64,000 nucleotides of DNA from Mikania micrantha (GCA_009363875.1 CM018686.1:4774001-4838000), one strand, 5' to 3'; counted from the stretch's first letter, positions 11,458 through 23,050 are shown. Program-made: numbers and translations. Notes: a model not told the origin generated them from the sequence alone.

Positions 11458-12010
11458 CCATGTGATCCCAAAGTTTCCGTGTGGGATTGTCCTCATGTGA
11501 TTAACAAAGTTGAATAAGAACTTGTCTTATTTCGTTATGATAATCAGGTGTAAATGATAAGAATCCCATGAAGTTACGTTATCATGATCATCATTTACCA
11601 AATTCCATGTGATCCCAAAGTATCCGTGTGGGATTGTTCTCGTGTACTTAACAAAGTCGAATAAGAACTTGTCTTATTACATTATGTTAATTATGTGTAA
11701 ATGATAAGAATCCCATGAAGTTACGTTATCATGATCATCATTTACTGTAAATGATAAGAATCCCATGAAGTTACGTTATCATGACCATCATTTACTGAAT
11801 CCATGTGATCCCAAAGTATCCGTGTGGGATTGTTCTCGTGTACTTAACAAAGTCGAATAAGAACTTGTCTTATTACATTATGTTAATTAGGTGTAAATGA
11901 TAAGAATCCCATGAAGTTACGTTATCATGATCATCATTTACTGTAAATGATAAGAATCCCATGAAGTTACATTATCATGATCATCATTTACTGAATCCAT
12001 GTGTTCCCAA
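11458..12010. repeat. Compound tandem repeat in LTR copy 2
   Basis: The phrase CCATGTGATCCCAAAG recurs at 11458, 11605 and 11801, with a variant at 11997: spacings of 147, 196 and 196 bp. The extra length is a second copy of a unit of about 51 bp (GTAAATGATAAGAATCCCAT ... ATCATCATTTACT), which appears five times. Within it the two ends are roughly inverted (GATAA...TTATC, GTAAATGAT...ATCATTTAC), so each unit could fold. Confidence 0.88.
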
Positions 12011-12759
12011 AGCCTCATTATGTAATTAAGTGTAAATTGATTAAGTATCTGATCATGTGGAAATAACTAAGTGTTATAAGTTACAATCTTATAACTAAGT
12101 TATTATAATGTATTGATAATTAAGAAATTATCTTATCATAATCATATGAGTTTCCCTGTTATCTCATAATCATACAAGCATGCATACAATGATATATGAT
12201 AATAAGCAATTTAATATCATTTAATCAAAGTATAAATAACATGTTAAGCAAACTTTTAAATAAATAAAAGCAAACATGTTTCTCAGCCCCGAGAGTTAAA
12301 ATCAGTAAAGATTTAAAGTAAAAAGGGGCATATGAACTCACCTTGTAGTTGTTGTGTTTGACTTAGCTTAAACAAGAATGTACGCGCTCTTGATTGTACT
12401 TGAGTGTATTTTCACGATCCTGTATTGATTTCACGATGTTTATAACTTATTAGTATGAATTATAGGGATTTTATGTGTATGTATGTGTTAGCCATACGCT
12501 TTGGCCAACACTCAAAGTCTTCGATCTCTGTTGGCCCATCTTTATTTGTTATTGGTTCTTGTAATCCATAAACTTTCCTTGATTTATTCTTGTTTCATCA
12601 AGTTTATATTAAAGCCCAATTGTAGTTTCATGAAAGTCATGTTATAAATGTTGCAAAGCTTTGTTGCAAAAGTGTCGTCTTGGTAGAAATTCCTTAGTTA
12701 TCATGAATATTACCACATATTAGTGTTGGATTAAAGAGTTATAATAGTTCTTCAGTCAT

Positions 12760-13560
12760 GTGGGCCAACAAATTAAGTTGGGCCAATGATATGTGGTGTT
12801 GAATCACAAAGGCCTTGCCAAAGGTTACAAGGGCTAGAGTTCAAGTGGCTTGGTGGGCCTTGATTGGGCCCCTAAGGAATTTATTGGGCCAAAGGTGGGC
12901 CTAGGCAATATTTGTTAGGCCTAAAGTCAAAATGGGCTGTAGGTATCAAAAGTGGGCCAGAAATAGGTTGTTGGCCAAGTCCATAACAAAGTGGCTTCAA
13001 AAATGAGGGCAAGGGCCTCATAATGGGCCTTAAATCAGTTTTCTATGGGCCTCGGGTGGATTTTGCTGGGCCCTATGGGTTTTGTCTCGGGCCTTTGCCA
13101 AAAAGGTTCATGGGCCAAGCTGGGCCCCGCTTTCATGGGCTGAAACAATTGTGGGCCTAGAATTTGGGTTTGCTGGGCCAGAATCGTGGCCTTGGGCCCA
13201 AAAATAGTGAGTTTTGTGTAGTAAACTGTTGGCTGAAAGATTTAGCAGCAATTTAGCTTGGGCCTATAATGGGCCGATTGAATTTTGATGTTGGGCCCCA
13301 AGGAGGCTGATGGGCCTGTTGGGCCTAAAAGCTTGCATGGCCAAGTCAGTGGGCCTTGGTTTCAATAGTGGGCCAAATGAGTTCTCTGAATCAAGCTGTT
13401 GGACCAGAACCAATATAGTGGGCCTGGACAAGGTTATTGGGCTGCACCAATCACCCTAGGTTAAGTAATTGTGAACTGGGCCAGAAGTGGGCCTGAAGGG
13501 CTGGAAATGGGCCGAATAATTCACTTGGGCTAAACATTTGGGCTGGGCCGAAGCAAGTTA
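12760..13560. repeat. GGGCC motif array in LTR copy 2
   Basis: Roughly 30 GGGCC cores, mostly as TGGGCC or TGGGCCT, at irregular spacing of about 15-40 bp over 800 bp. The words between them are not repeated. In plants TGGGCC/T is the site II type motif bound by TCP factors; whether these bind anything here is inference. Confidence 0.8.
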
Positions 13561-13599
13561 TCTGGGCCAAGTAGTCCCCTAAGTCCATCGGTCTAATAG

Positions 13600-13960
13600 G
13601 GTTGTTTGGGAATGGCCGAACCAGGGAGCCGGTCGAATAGCATGATGGCCACCATGAGGTTATGACCGAATGTGTGGAGTATGACTCACGGCCGAATGAA
13701 TGGAGCATGCGAATGATAGTTAGGACTCAGGCGAATGGCTAACCAGCGACTGGGAAGGGTTGGCCGAAAGAAAAGTGGCGAATGAGAGTTGGTTCCAGCG
13801 AATGAGAGCCGACCGAAGCAGCTGGCTAAATGGCGAATGAGGTAGCAGCGAATGAAGTTGTGCATGAGGCCATTCGGCCACTCATGCGGCGGTTGTATCA
13901 GTCGGCGTAGCTCCTTCGGCCAAGAGCCATTCGCCGGTCTGTTGGAGCCTCATTCGACTG
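13600..13960. repeat. GCGAATGA / CCGAATG motif block in LTR copy 2
   Basis: A cluster of degenerate words around CGAATG (GCCGAATGAATGG, GGCGAATGAG, AGCGAATGAG, CATTCGGCC), about 15 copies on both strands, continuing the GGGCC array toward the leader start. Same position in the LTR as the CGAACC arrays of the related families. Confidence 0.7.
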
Positions 13961-14374
13961 ATCTAGGGTTTGGGGGTTAGCTATGGTGTTCTAACCGAGT
14001 TTCTAGCCAAGATCTATGATGGTTCAGTTGTTGGTGAAGGTTAGGACTGAGTTTCGAGGCTTAAGGGTCAAAGAAATTAGGTGTAGAACCGGTTAGAGTT
14101 AGGAGGTCGCATCAAGGGTGAGAAAACCCTAATTTTCGTGATCTTTCATCACAGATTACCTCGTTTCCGGTGGTGTAAAGCTTAGATCCGTTGTACTTTC
14201 TTGTAGAGGATGTCGAGGGCTACGCGTGGGCGAAAGAATCACTGAAATTGGTTGAGAAATGAAGAAGTTATGGGGTTTTGAAGGTTGAAGATGGTGATGA
14301 ATAGTGGTAGCCGGAAATTTGAGCTAGAGAGAGAATGGGGAAGAGAAAAATGAAGGAAAACCCTCATTCTAGGG

Positions 14375-14382
14375 TTTTTATA
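14375..14382 (-). promoter_or_regulatory. Probable TATA box of the gypsy LTR (copy 2)
   Basis: The minus strand reads TATAAAAACCC, followed by a CT-rich stretch (CTCTTCCCCATTCTCTCTCT) typical of plant transcript starts. It is about 780 bp into the LTR, which would make U3 short and leave a transcribed leader of nearly 3.9 kb containing all the arrays. The same box is at about 23865-23872. No start site is proven. Confidence 0.55.
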
Positions 14383-15163
14383 CTCCGGGTGGTATCCGGG
14401 TTCGTTTTGGTTGCTCGGTTCGTAAATTCGTCGCGTAACCGGATTTTACGCGAAATTTAAATAGTTTTAAATAAAAGGATTTAATTTAATTATTTTGATG
14501 AGTTTCAAAATTGTAAAATGTTATTTATTTGATTTTATTAAATTATTTTCGTTCGTGACGTGTTTTCGTTTTCGTTTCGTCAGATCGCGTAACCTTCGCG
14601 CGTAATTCGTTCGAATCGTCACCCGAACGAATACGACGATGGTTTTGCTTTCTGACTTTTGTTTTCTACTTTTCAGTCATTATTTCAGAATTCTAAACTC
14701 ACAGATATGTTTGTGTGAGTCGTCACTCACGCAAACACACTGTCAGTTCGTCATTCTGAAATAACACTGCATTATGTTTTAATTGTGCTTCCTCACTGTC
14801 GGACTCAACTATACATCATGATTTCACATTGTTTTCGTACTGACTTGTCGGTCATCTGATTCCTGTCATCTGTGGACATCAGATCGCAACCGATATGTTT
14901 CTGAATATTGTTTGAATACCGTTGTTTCTCATGATTTGTTGTGTTAACTGTAATTAAGTTTTCACTTAATAAACACAACTAATGTTTCAAATGTACGTTG
15001 TACTTAATGTATTTAAGTTTATACGAAAATACGTACAACGGTTTCTTGTATTTAGGATTCTGTTAATACAAGTACTGTTTAGACTTACGTATGCACACAT
15101 AGAATAAGGTGAAAGTACACATACCGTACGGACTTGCCGGACGATCTGGCACTTGCTGTTACA

Positions 15164-15202
15164 GTCTCCCCTTGTTAAAGAAATTTCGTCCCGAAATTTA
15201 AG
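15164..15202 (-). promoter_or_regulatory. Polypurine tract and conserved hairpin, internal region 2
   Basis: Minus strand AACAAGGGGAGAC adjoining the LTR start, with the AAATTTCG-GGA-CGAAATTT inverted repeat at 15181-15199. Identical arrangement to copy 1. Confidence 0.87.
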
Positions 15203-15217
15203 CATCAAATTCGGGCT

Positions 15218-18200
15218 TCAATTCTCGAACAGATGGGGATACTTTGCTTTCATGTTGTCCTCGCGTTCCCAGGTAAACTCTGGTCCACGCTTGGAGTTCC
15301 ATCGAACCTTTACAATAGGGATACGGCTTCGTTTCAGTCTCTTGACTTCACGTTCCATAATCTCTACAGGTTCTTCAATGAAATGTAGTTGTTCATCAAT
15401 TTGTATCTCTTCCAATGGTATGATCAATGTTTCATTTGCTAGACACCTCTTGAGATTTGATACATGAAACACATCGTGTACTCCACTGAGTTCATCAGGG
15501 AGTCTGAGTCTGTATGCCACAGGACCTATGCGTTGAGTAATCTCAAACGGTCCGACATACCGAGGTGCTAGTTTGCCTTTAGCCCCAAAACGAACTACGC
15601 CTTTCCATGGGGACACTTTCAACATGACTCGGTCACCCACATCGAATTCTAAAGGCTTGCGCCGTTTGTCTGCGTAACTCTTTTGGCGGCTACGTGTTGC
15701 TTGTAATCGTTGTTGTATCTGGGCTATCTTATCAGTAGTTTCCTGAATAAGTTCAGGCCCAGTTATTCTGTTGTCTCCCACTTCGGTCCAACAAATTGGA
15801 GACCGACATTTTCTACCATAGAGTGCTTCAAACGGAGCACATCCAATGCTGCTGTGGTAGCTATTATTGTAGGAGAACTCAATAAGTGGTAAATGTGTGT
15901 CCCAACTTCCACCGAAGTCTAGGATGCATGTTCTCAACATATCCTCTAGGGTTTGAATAGTGCGCTCGCTTTGTCCATCCGTTTGTGGATGATAAGCAGT
16001 GCTCAAGTTAACACTTGTCCCTAAGGATTGTTGCAATGATTGCCAGAACCGCGAAGTGAATCGACTGTCCCGGTCTGAGATAATAGACAATGGCACACCA
16101 TGCCTTACTACTATCTCATAAATGTATAGTCTTGCAAGTTTCTCCATCTTGCACATTTCTCTGATCGGAAAGAAATGTGCGGACTTGGTCAATCTATCAA
16201 TGATGACCCAAATCGAATCATGTCCACTGGAAGTGCGGGGTAGCTTGGTAATGAAATCCATAGCTATTTGTTCCCACTTCCATTGTGGTATCTCTGGTTG
16301 TTCCAGCAAACCCGAAGGTTTCTGGTGTTCAGCTTTGACTTTGGCACATGTGAGACATTGGCCAACATAAGTGGCAATGTCTTTCTTCATGCCCGGCCAC
16401 CAATAAAATGACCTAAGATCTTGGTACATCTTATCAGCACCAGGATGAACTGAATAACGTGTCTTGTGTGCCTCGTCAAGTATGAGTGTTTGAAGTTCAT
16501 CCACTGGTGGAATCCAAACACGATCCAGATAGTAGATAACTCCATCTTGTTTTGTCTCAAAATGTTTCTCGGCTCCACAATCGAGCTCGCGTTTCAGATT
16601 GTTTCTTGCCACTGCTTCTCTTTGTGCTTGTAAAATGTGATCTCTCAAACTTGTTTGCACCGTCATTCCCATAGCGCGAACGCGTAAGGGTTTGACTCTT
16701 TCCTTCCGACTCAAAGCATCTGCAACAACATTTGCTTTGCCCGGATGGTATTTGATCACACAATCGTAATCGTTCAGGAGCTCAACCCAACGTCTCTGTC
16801 TCATGTTAAGCTCCTTTTGATCAAATATGTGCTGTAAACTCTTGTGATCTGTGAAGATAGTGCATTTGGTACCATAAAGGTAATGTCTCCAAATCTTTAG
16901 AGCAAAGACAACAGCTCCCAGTTCAAGATCGTGTGTCGTGTAATTCTTCTCATGTATCTTCAGCTGTTGTGAGGCATAAGCAATGACTTTGTCTCGTTGC
17001 ATCAAAACACATCCGAGTCCCTGATGGGAAGCATCACAATAAACTACAAAGTCATCACTGCCTTCTGGGAGTGTTAGAATTGGAGCATTGCACAATCTTT
17101 GTTTCAGTGTCTGGAATGCCTCTTCTTGTTTATGAGTCCACACAAAAGGTTCAGACTTCTGTGTGAGTTTGGTGAGGGGCAAGGCTATCTTAGAGAAATT
17201 CGAAATGAATCTCCGGTAATAACCTGCCAATCCCAAAAATGATCGGATCTCCGTCGGTGTCGTAGGTACATCCCAGTTCTTGATCGCTTCTATCTTGGCA
17301 GGATCCACATGAATACCATCACTGTTAATCACGTGACCCAAAAACTGAACTTCCCTTAACCAAAATTCACATTTAGAGAATTTGGCATAGAGTTGTTTTT
17401 CTTTTAGAAGCTCCAAAACTGTCCTGAGGTGTTGCTCATGTTCCTTCTCGGTTCTTGAATAAATCAGTATATCGTCGATGAAGACGATCACAAACTGATC
17501 TAGATACGGCTTGCACACCCGGTTCATTAAGTCCATGAACACAGCCGGTGCGTTCGTTAATCCGAATGGCATCACCATGAATTCGTAGTGTCCGTATCGG
17601 GTACGAAAGGCCGTCTTGGGTATGTCTTCTTCTTGAATCCGAAGCTGATGATAGCCTGATCTCAGGTCTATCTTTGAGAAGTACTGTGCTCCCTGTAACT
17701 GATCGAACAAATCATCAATCCTCGGTAACGGGTACCGATTCTTGATGGTGAGTTTGTTGAGTTCTCGATAATCAATGCACATTCTGAAGGTTCCATCCTT
17801 CTTTTTGACAAAAAGAACCGGAGCTCCCCACGGGGAAAAGCTCGGTCGGATGAATCCTTTATCGAGAAGTTCTTGCAACTGGTTAGACAATTCTTGCATC
17901 TCCGATGGTGCGAGTCTATAGGGAGACTTGGCTACAGGAGTTGCTCCCGGAATCAAATCGATTCGGAACTGTACCGATCTCTCGGGTGGCAGTCCCGGTA
18001 AGTCATCCGGAAATACTTCTGCAAAATCTCTCACAACTGGCACATCTTGAATCTTGATTGCTTTCTTGTCTTTCTGAATCACATGGGCTAGAAATGCAAC
18101 ACATTGTTTCCGTAAGCACTTGCGAGCTTTCATGCACGAAATTATCTTGACACTGCGTTTCGCTTGGTCTCCACGAATCTCCAAGACTTCATTGTTCTCC

Positions 18201-19141
18201 ATAGGAATGCGTAATAGTTTATCGGAACAGATGAACTCAACTCGGTTAAGAGATAGCCAATCCATTCTGATGATAATGTCGAAACTGCCCAGCTCCATCG
18301 GTATCAAGTCGATGGAAAATGTATGATCACCAAGTGTTAGTGGGCAATTCCAAAGTACTGTGTCAACTGTAATCTGTTTGCCATTAGCTATCTCAATACT
18401 ATAAGGGGAGTCTAATGATTCCTCAACATGATTAAGATGGCTAGCAAAATCGGATGAGATAAAACTCTGATCCGCACCAGTATCAAATAATATAGAGGCA
18501 TAAAAATCAGATAGAAGGAATGTACCCGTAATGACATTCGGGTCCTGTCTTGCTGCAGCAGCTCCTATCTGAAAAGCTCGTCCTCTTGGTGCTTGAGCCC
18601 TTTGTTGATTTCTCTTGGGACAATCCCGAGAGAAGTGACCAGGTTCGCCACAGTTGTAGCAAGACCTGTGATCGGTAGCAGCAGTAGTGGCTGCATTGTT
18701 GTTTCTGTTTTGAGTCCTCGGACTCTTGCAGTAATTTGCTGTATGACCAAATCTCCCACAGTTGGTGCAATGTCTGCACGGGACATTTGGTAGATGATGA
18801 AACTGACATGAATTGCACAGAGGTGCAGTGCTAGTGTATGGCTTCCTGATCTCCAACGGGGGTGGCTGATTGCGCATCGGAGCTTGAGTAGTGGCAGCAA
18901 AGTTTCTAACCACTTTCTGTTTCTTAGCCGGACGTTTATCCGACTTCTTGGAAGTTCCAGCTTTGGCTGTTTCAGCCTCCTTCTTGAATGCCCCAGAGGC
19001 AACCATCATATCTGTCAGGGATGCTGACAGTGTAACAGCTAATTCCATGGTGGTAGGGTGAGCAGAAATCACATGACCTCGGATACTGGGCGGTAATCCA
19101 CCAACATACCGCTCAATTCTCTTCTCAAGTGTTGGCACCAC
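15218..19141 (-). CDS. Gypsy polyprotein: gag end, protease, RT, RNase H, integrase, chromodomain
   Basis: One open frame of 1,307 residues, continuous through pol. In order: gag C-terminus; zinc knuckles (CTNCGRFGHTANYC, CYNCGEPGHFSRDC); aspartic protease (LFDTGADQSFIS); reverse transcriptase (MCIDYRELNKLT, active site FIDDILIYS); RNase H (VVYCDASHQGLG, TDHKSLQHIF); integrase HHCC (SVHPGADKMY ... CLTCAKVKAEH) and DDE core (MDFITKLP, ISDRDSRF, HPQTDGQSERT); and a C-terminal chromodomain-like segment (IPIVKVRWNSKRGPEFTW). It copies and integrates the element. The N-terminal part of gag is cut off by two stops just upstream, so a normal Gag-Pol cannot be made without read-through. In the open part, pol is uninterrupted. 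Confidence 0.95.
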   Translation of the reverse strand: MVPTLEKRIERYVGGLPPSIRGHVISAHPTTMELAVTLSASLTDMMVASGAFKKEAETAKAGTSKKSDKRPAKKQKVVRNFAATTQAPMRNQPPPLEIRKPYTSTAPLCNSCQFHHLPNVPCRHCTNCGRFGHTANYCKSPRTQNRNNNAATTAATDHRSCYNCGEPGHFSRDCPKRNQQRAQAPRGRAFQIGAAAARQDPNVITGTFLLSDFYASILFDTGADQSFISSDFASHLNHVEESLDSPYSIEIANGKQITVDTVLWNCPLTLGDHTFSIDLIPMELGSFDIIIRMDWLSLNRVEFICSDKLLRIPMENNEVLEIRGDQAKRSVKIISCMKARKCLRKQCVAFLAHVIQKDKKAIKIQDVPVVRDFAEVFPDDLPGLPPERSVQFRIDLIPGATPVAKSPYRLAPSEMQELSNQLQELLDKGFIRPSFSPWGAPVLFVKKKDGTFRMCIDYRELNKLTIKNRYPLPRIDDLFDQLQGAQYFSKIDLRSGYHQLRIQEEDIPKTAFRTRYGHYEFMVMPFGLTNAPAVFMDLMNRVCKPYLDQFVIVFIDDILIYSRTEKEHEQHLRTVLELLKEKQLYAKFSKCEFWLREVQFLGHVINSDGIHVDPAKIEAIKNWDVPTTPTEIRSFLGLAGYYRRFISNFSKIALPLTKLTQKSEPFVWTHKQEEAFQTLKQRLCNAPILTLPEGSDDFVVYCDASHQGLGCVLMQRDKVIAYASQQLKIHEKNYTTHDLELGAVVFALKIWRHYLYGTKCTIFTDHKSLQHIFDQKELNMRQRRWVELLNDYDCVIKYHPGKANVVADALSRKERVKPLRVRAMGMTVQTSLRDHILQAQREAVARNNLKRELDCGAEKHFETKQDGVIYYLDRVWIPPVDELQTLILDEAHKTRYSVHPGADKMYQDLRSFYWWPGMKKDIATYVGQCLTCAKVKAEHQKPSGLLEQPEIPQWKWEQIAMDFITKLPRTSSGHDSIWVIIDRLTKSAHFFPIREMCKMEKLARLYIYEIVVRHGVPLSIISDRDSRFTSRFWQSLQQSLGTSVNLSTAYHPQTDGQSERTIQTLEDMLRTCILDFGGSWDTHLPLIEFSYNNSYHSSIGCAPFEALYGRKCRSPICWTEVGDNRITGPELIQETTDKIAQIQQRLQATRSRQKSYADKRRKPLEFDVGDRVMLKVSPWKGVVRFGAKGKLAPRYVGPFEITQRIGPVAYRLRLPDELSGVHDVFHVSNLKRCLANETLIIPLEEIQIDEQLHFIEEPVEIMEREVKRLKRSRIPIVKVRWNSKRGPEFTWEREDNMKAKYPHLFEN

Positions 19142-19222
19142 ATCCGGTGCCAGAGTGGCTAACTCATGAAATCATGTGGTGTAGGCCAGATGCCCAGCAC
19201 CAATCATCTCCAGATTTAGTAG
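19142..19222 (-). other. Gag segment containing two in-frame stop codons
   Basis: Bridges the two open frames. Minus strand translation runs KKVET-stop-LLNLEMIGAGHLAYTT-stop-FHELATLAPD. Both stops occur identically in the left copy (9654-9734). Confidence 0.88.
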
Positions 19223-19867
19223 TTAAGTCTCAACCTTTTTCAGTTCATTTCTTGGGCAAAACTCTGCCCTCAACATCGCCTTGGATTCGTTCCACGGCAT
19301 AGTCTGGGCCTCATCCCGGCCTCTGATTGAAACCTGAGCGTTCCACCAGGTTAACGCTCGCTTGCTAAATGATCCCGCAGCATACTTTACTCTGTTCTGT
19401 TCAGGACAGCCACTGATGTCGAGGGTAGCCTCCATCTTCTCAATCCACTGGATCAGTCCGACTGCACCCTCGCTACCACTGAAACTGGGTGGCTTGCAGC
19501 CTACAAAGTTCTTGTAGGCATAGTCCTGACTCTGTCTGGTGTTACCGCTGCCTTCTCCAGATGAGTTAGCAACGTTGTTACTGTTGTTGTTGTTGATCCG
19601 GTTCATCATCTCTGGAATCACTTCCCTCAGTTGGCTTGTAAGAAGAGTAGCCAGTGCCACAGTAGCAGGGTCCAACTGATACGCTGGTGGTGGCGGAGGA
19701 GGAGGTGGAGGTGCTTGTGTAGGAGAGTCTGGCGGTGTCGGTGTCGAAGAGTGCGGAGCTGAACCTTGAGTCAGCGGTAATAGAGGTGGTTGTCTTCGTG
19801 GCGGCATTCTGATCATACCGAAAGAAAATCGGTTAGTGCAGTGATCAGAAGCAGAAGACATATGCAA
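19223..19867 (-). CDS. Gypsy gag N-terminal fragment, internal region 2
   Basis: Open frame of 214 residues. The family start is most likely MPPRRQPP at 19806; the frame is open 20 residues further up. A proline-rich linker (nine prolines in a row) precedes the gag core (VGCKPPSFSGSEGAVGLIQW, KRALTWWNAQ). It ends at TAA after KKVET. The gag frame continues beyond this stop, through LLNLEMIGAGHLAYTT, a TGA, then HELATLAPD, into the long pol frame. The related + strand element has glutamate and arginine codons at these two places, so the stops are derived changes (GAA to TAA and CGA to TGA are the simplest). Confidence 0.87.
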   Translation of the reverse strand: MHMSSASDHCTNRFSFGMIRMPPRRQPPLLPLTQGSAPHSSTPTPPDSPTQAPPPPPPPPPAYQLDPATVALATLLTSQLREVIPEMMNRINNNNSNNVANSSGEGSGNTRQSQDYAYKNFVGCKPPSFSGSEGAVGLIQWIEKMEATLDISGCPEQNRVKYAAGSFSKRALTWWNAQVSIRGRDEAQTMPWNESKAMLRAEFCPRNELKKVET

Positions 19868-19960
19868 ATAGAATCCTATATCATAAGAACTCTACATGAG
19901 GTCCCTAGGTTATAGTCTAGGCCAAACCATTTTAGTAATATGACCTATATTTCTCTATAA

Positions 19961-19977
19961 CCATGGCTCTGATACCA
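19961..19977 (-). other. Primer binding site (initiator Met tRNA), copy 2
   Basis: Minus strand TGGTATCAGAGCCATGG, three bases from the LTR edge at 19981. Confidence 0.92.
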
Positions 19978-20944
19978 ATCTGTCACACCCCGGGCCGGCG
20001 GGAACGGATCGTGTTTTCCCGTCGGGCGGAATGTTCCCGGGGCGCGATATCATTGAGTTGATAATCAAATGATCAGATTGTTTACATAGCACATGAGATA
20101 TAAATGAGAAATGCTAATCATGACATGTAATGGAATTACAAAGTTAAATTACATTGTACATCATAATTTAACTAAGTAAATCTAATCCAAAAGAATCAAT
20201 GAGTTCATATCTTGATCTGTACAAGATATACAAAAGTGATTCAATGTTCTGTCATATCAAAAGTATGCAATCAAAAGAAAACTATGTCTTCTATGAGTCC
20301 ACTAGCTTATCATTTGCATATAGTATCTACACCTGTTCGTCACCTGAGAAAACATGTAAATTAAACAAGGTCAACACTAGGTTGGTGAGTTCATAAGTAA
20401 GTAAATTGAAAACCATTGACTGATCATTCACGCATTCACAATGATATAATTGTTGCTTGTATACTTGTTTCACCTGTTCCACCCAATGGCCTCTCCTTAG
20501 TTATATGTACAAGTAGTATATCACCTAACTAAGTATGCTTATATATAGGGAATCACGAAAGGGTCAAGCCCAGACGCTATCCCACCACATACTCAACCAA
20601 GTTCCACACCACTTGCGATACAACTAAAGATAATCCATTTCCCAACTATCCGAATTGTCCGCTGTATAATCATATGTAGAATAATAATATAGTAGGAGGG
20701 GTTTAGCCATCAAACCGAAGTATTGATAAACCCTCGTTGAATTAAGGGATTTAGATTATTTAAATCTGATCCTTGTATTATTCTATTACTTGTGAGGTTA
20801 ACTTTTATGTTACACTTTTAATTTAATTAAAAGTATTAGTTAACTGTTCATCATATGTCTCCAAATGTAGCGTATAGAATCCGAATGGAATCCATTTTAA
20901 TCCTCACGTAATCAGATTAAAATGCATTTCATTCTCTCCTATCC

Positions 20945-21500
20945 CGCCATGTGATCCCAAAGTTTCCGTGTGGGATTGTCCTCATGTGATTAACAAAGTT
21001 GAATAAGAACTTGTCTTATTTCGTTATGATAATCAGGTGTAAATGATAAGAATCCCATGAAGTTACGTTATCATGATCATCATTTACCGAATTCCATGTG
21101 ATCCCAAAGTATCCGTGTGGGATTGTTCTCGTGTACTTAACAAAGTCGAATAAGAACTTGTCTTATTACATTATGTTAATTATGTGTAAATGATAAGAAT
21201 CCCATGAAGTTACGTTATCATGATCATCATTTACTGTAAATGATAAGAATCCCATGAAGTTACGTTATCATGACCATCATTTACTGAATCCATGTGATCC
21301 CAAAGTATCCGTGTGGGATTGTTCTCGTGTACTTAACAAAGTCGAATAAGAACTTGTCTTATTACATTATGTTAATTAGGTGTAAATGATAAGAATCCCA
21401 TGAAGTTACGTTATCATGATCATCATTTACTGTAAATGATAAGAATCCCATGAAGTTACATTATCATGATCATCATTTACTGAATCCATGTGTTCCCAAA
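20945..21500. repeat. Compound tandem repeat in LTR copy 3
   Basis: Same 147/196-bp arrangement and five units of about 51 bp as in LTR copy 2, with only point differences. The array did not change in copy number between the two LTRs. Confidence 0.85.
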
Positions 21501-22244
21501 GCCTCATTATGTAATTAAGTGTAAATTGATTAAGTATCTGATCATGTGGAAATAACTAAGTGTTATAAGTTACAATCTTATAACTAAGTTATTATAATGT
21601 ATTGATAATTAAGAAATTATCTTATCATAATCATATGAGTTTCCCTGTTATCTCATAATCATACAAGCATGCATACAATGATATATGATAATAAGCAATT
21701 TAATATCATTTAATCAAAGTATAAATAACATGTTAAGCAAACTTTTAAATAAATAAAAGCAAACATGTTTCTCAGCCCCGAGAGTTAAAATCAGTAAAGA
21801 TTTAAAGTAAAAAGGGGCATATGAACTCACCTTGTAGTTGTTGTGTTTGACTTAGCTTAAACAAGAATGTACGCGCTCTTGATTGTACTTGAGTGTATTT
21901 TCACGATCCTGTATTGATTTCACGATGTTTATAACGTATTAGTATGAATTATAGGGATTTTATGTGTATGTATGTGTTAGCCATACGCTTTGGCCAACAC
22001 TCAAAGTCTTCGGTCTCTGTTGGCCCATCTTTATTTGTTATTGGTTCTTGTAATCCATAAACTTTCCTTGATTTATTCTTGTTTCATCAAGTTTATATTA
22101 AAGCCCAATTGTAGTTTCATGAAAGTCATGTTATAAATGTTGCAAAGCTTTGTTGCAAAAGTGTCGTCTTGGTAGAAATTCCTTAGTTATCATGAATATT
22201 ACCACATATTAGTGTTGGATTAAAGAGTTATAATAGTTCTTCAG

Positions 22245-23050
22245 TCATGTGGGCCAACAAATTAAGTTGGGCCAATGATATGTGGTGTTGAATCACAAAG
22301 GCCTTGCCAAAGGTTACAAGGGCTAGAGTTCAAGTGGTTTGGTGGGCCTTGATTGGGCCCCTAAGGAATTTATTGGGCCAAAGGTGGGCCTAGGCAATAT
22401 TTGTTAGGCCTAAAGTCAAAATGGGCTGTAGGAATCAAAAGTGGGCCAGAAATAGGTTGTTGGCCAAGTCCATAACAAAGTGGCTTCAAAAATGAGGGCA
22501 AGGGCCTCATAATGGGCCTTAAATCAGTTTTCTATGGGCCTCGGGTGGATTTTGCTGGGCCCTATGGGTTTTGTCTCGGGCCTTTGCCAAAAAGGTTCAT
22601 GGGCCAAGCTGGGCCCCGCTTTCATGGGCTGAAACAATTGTGGGCCTAGAATTTGGGTTTGCTGGGCCAGAATCGTGGCCTTGGGCCCAAAAATAGTGAG
22701 TTTTGTGTAGTAAACTGTTGGCTGAAAGATTTAGCAGCAATTTAGCTTGGGCCTATAATGGGCCGATTGAATTTTGATGTTGGGCCCCAAGGAGGCTGAT
22801 GGGCCTGTTGGGCCTAAAAGCTTGCATGGCCAAGTCAGTGGGCCTTGGTTTCAATAGTGGGCCAAATGAGTTATCTGAATCAAGCTGTTGGGCCAGAACC
22901 AATATAGTGGGCCTGGACAAGGTTATTGGGCTGCACCAATCACCCTAGGTTAAGTAATTGTGAACTGGGCCAGAAGTGGGCCTGAAGGGCTGGAAATGGG
23001 CCGAATAATTCACTTGGGCTAAACATTTGGGCTGGGCCGAAGCAAGTTAT
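22245..23050. repeat. GGGCC motif array in LTR copy 3
   Basis: Counterpart of 12760-13560, about 30 cores, with single-base differences including one core restored (GTTGGGCC here, GTTGGACC in copy 2). Confidence 0.8.

Larger units (their letters stand above)
10494..15163 (-). mobile_element. Complete gypsy LTR (copy 2 of 3), shared by both internal regions
   Basis: 4,670 bp bounded on the minus strand by TGTAACAGC at 15163 and GTGTGACA at 10494. It serves as 5' LTR to the internal region on its left (PBS at 10474-10490) and as 3' LTR to the one on its right (polypurine tract at 15164-15176). I saw about a dozen differences from the copy at 19981-24653. It is unusually long for a plant LTR. 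It carries a probable TATA box, a CT-rich leader start, a GAATG-rich block, a GGGCC array and a tandem array, listed separately. I see no ORF of note inside. Confidence 0.95.

Noticed and set aside
18507..19002. Overlapping minus-strand frames inside gag
   Set aside because: Alternate-frame shadows of the zinc-knuckle region.
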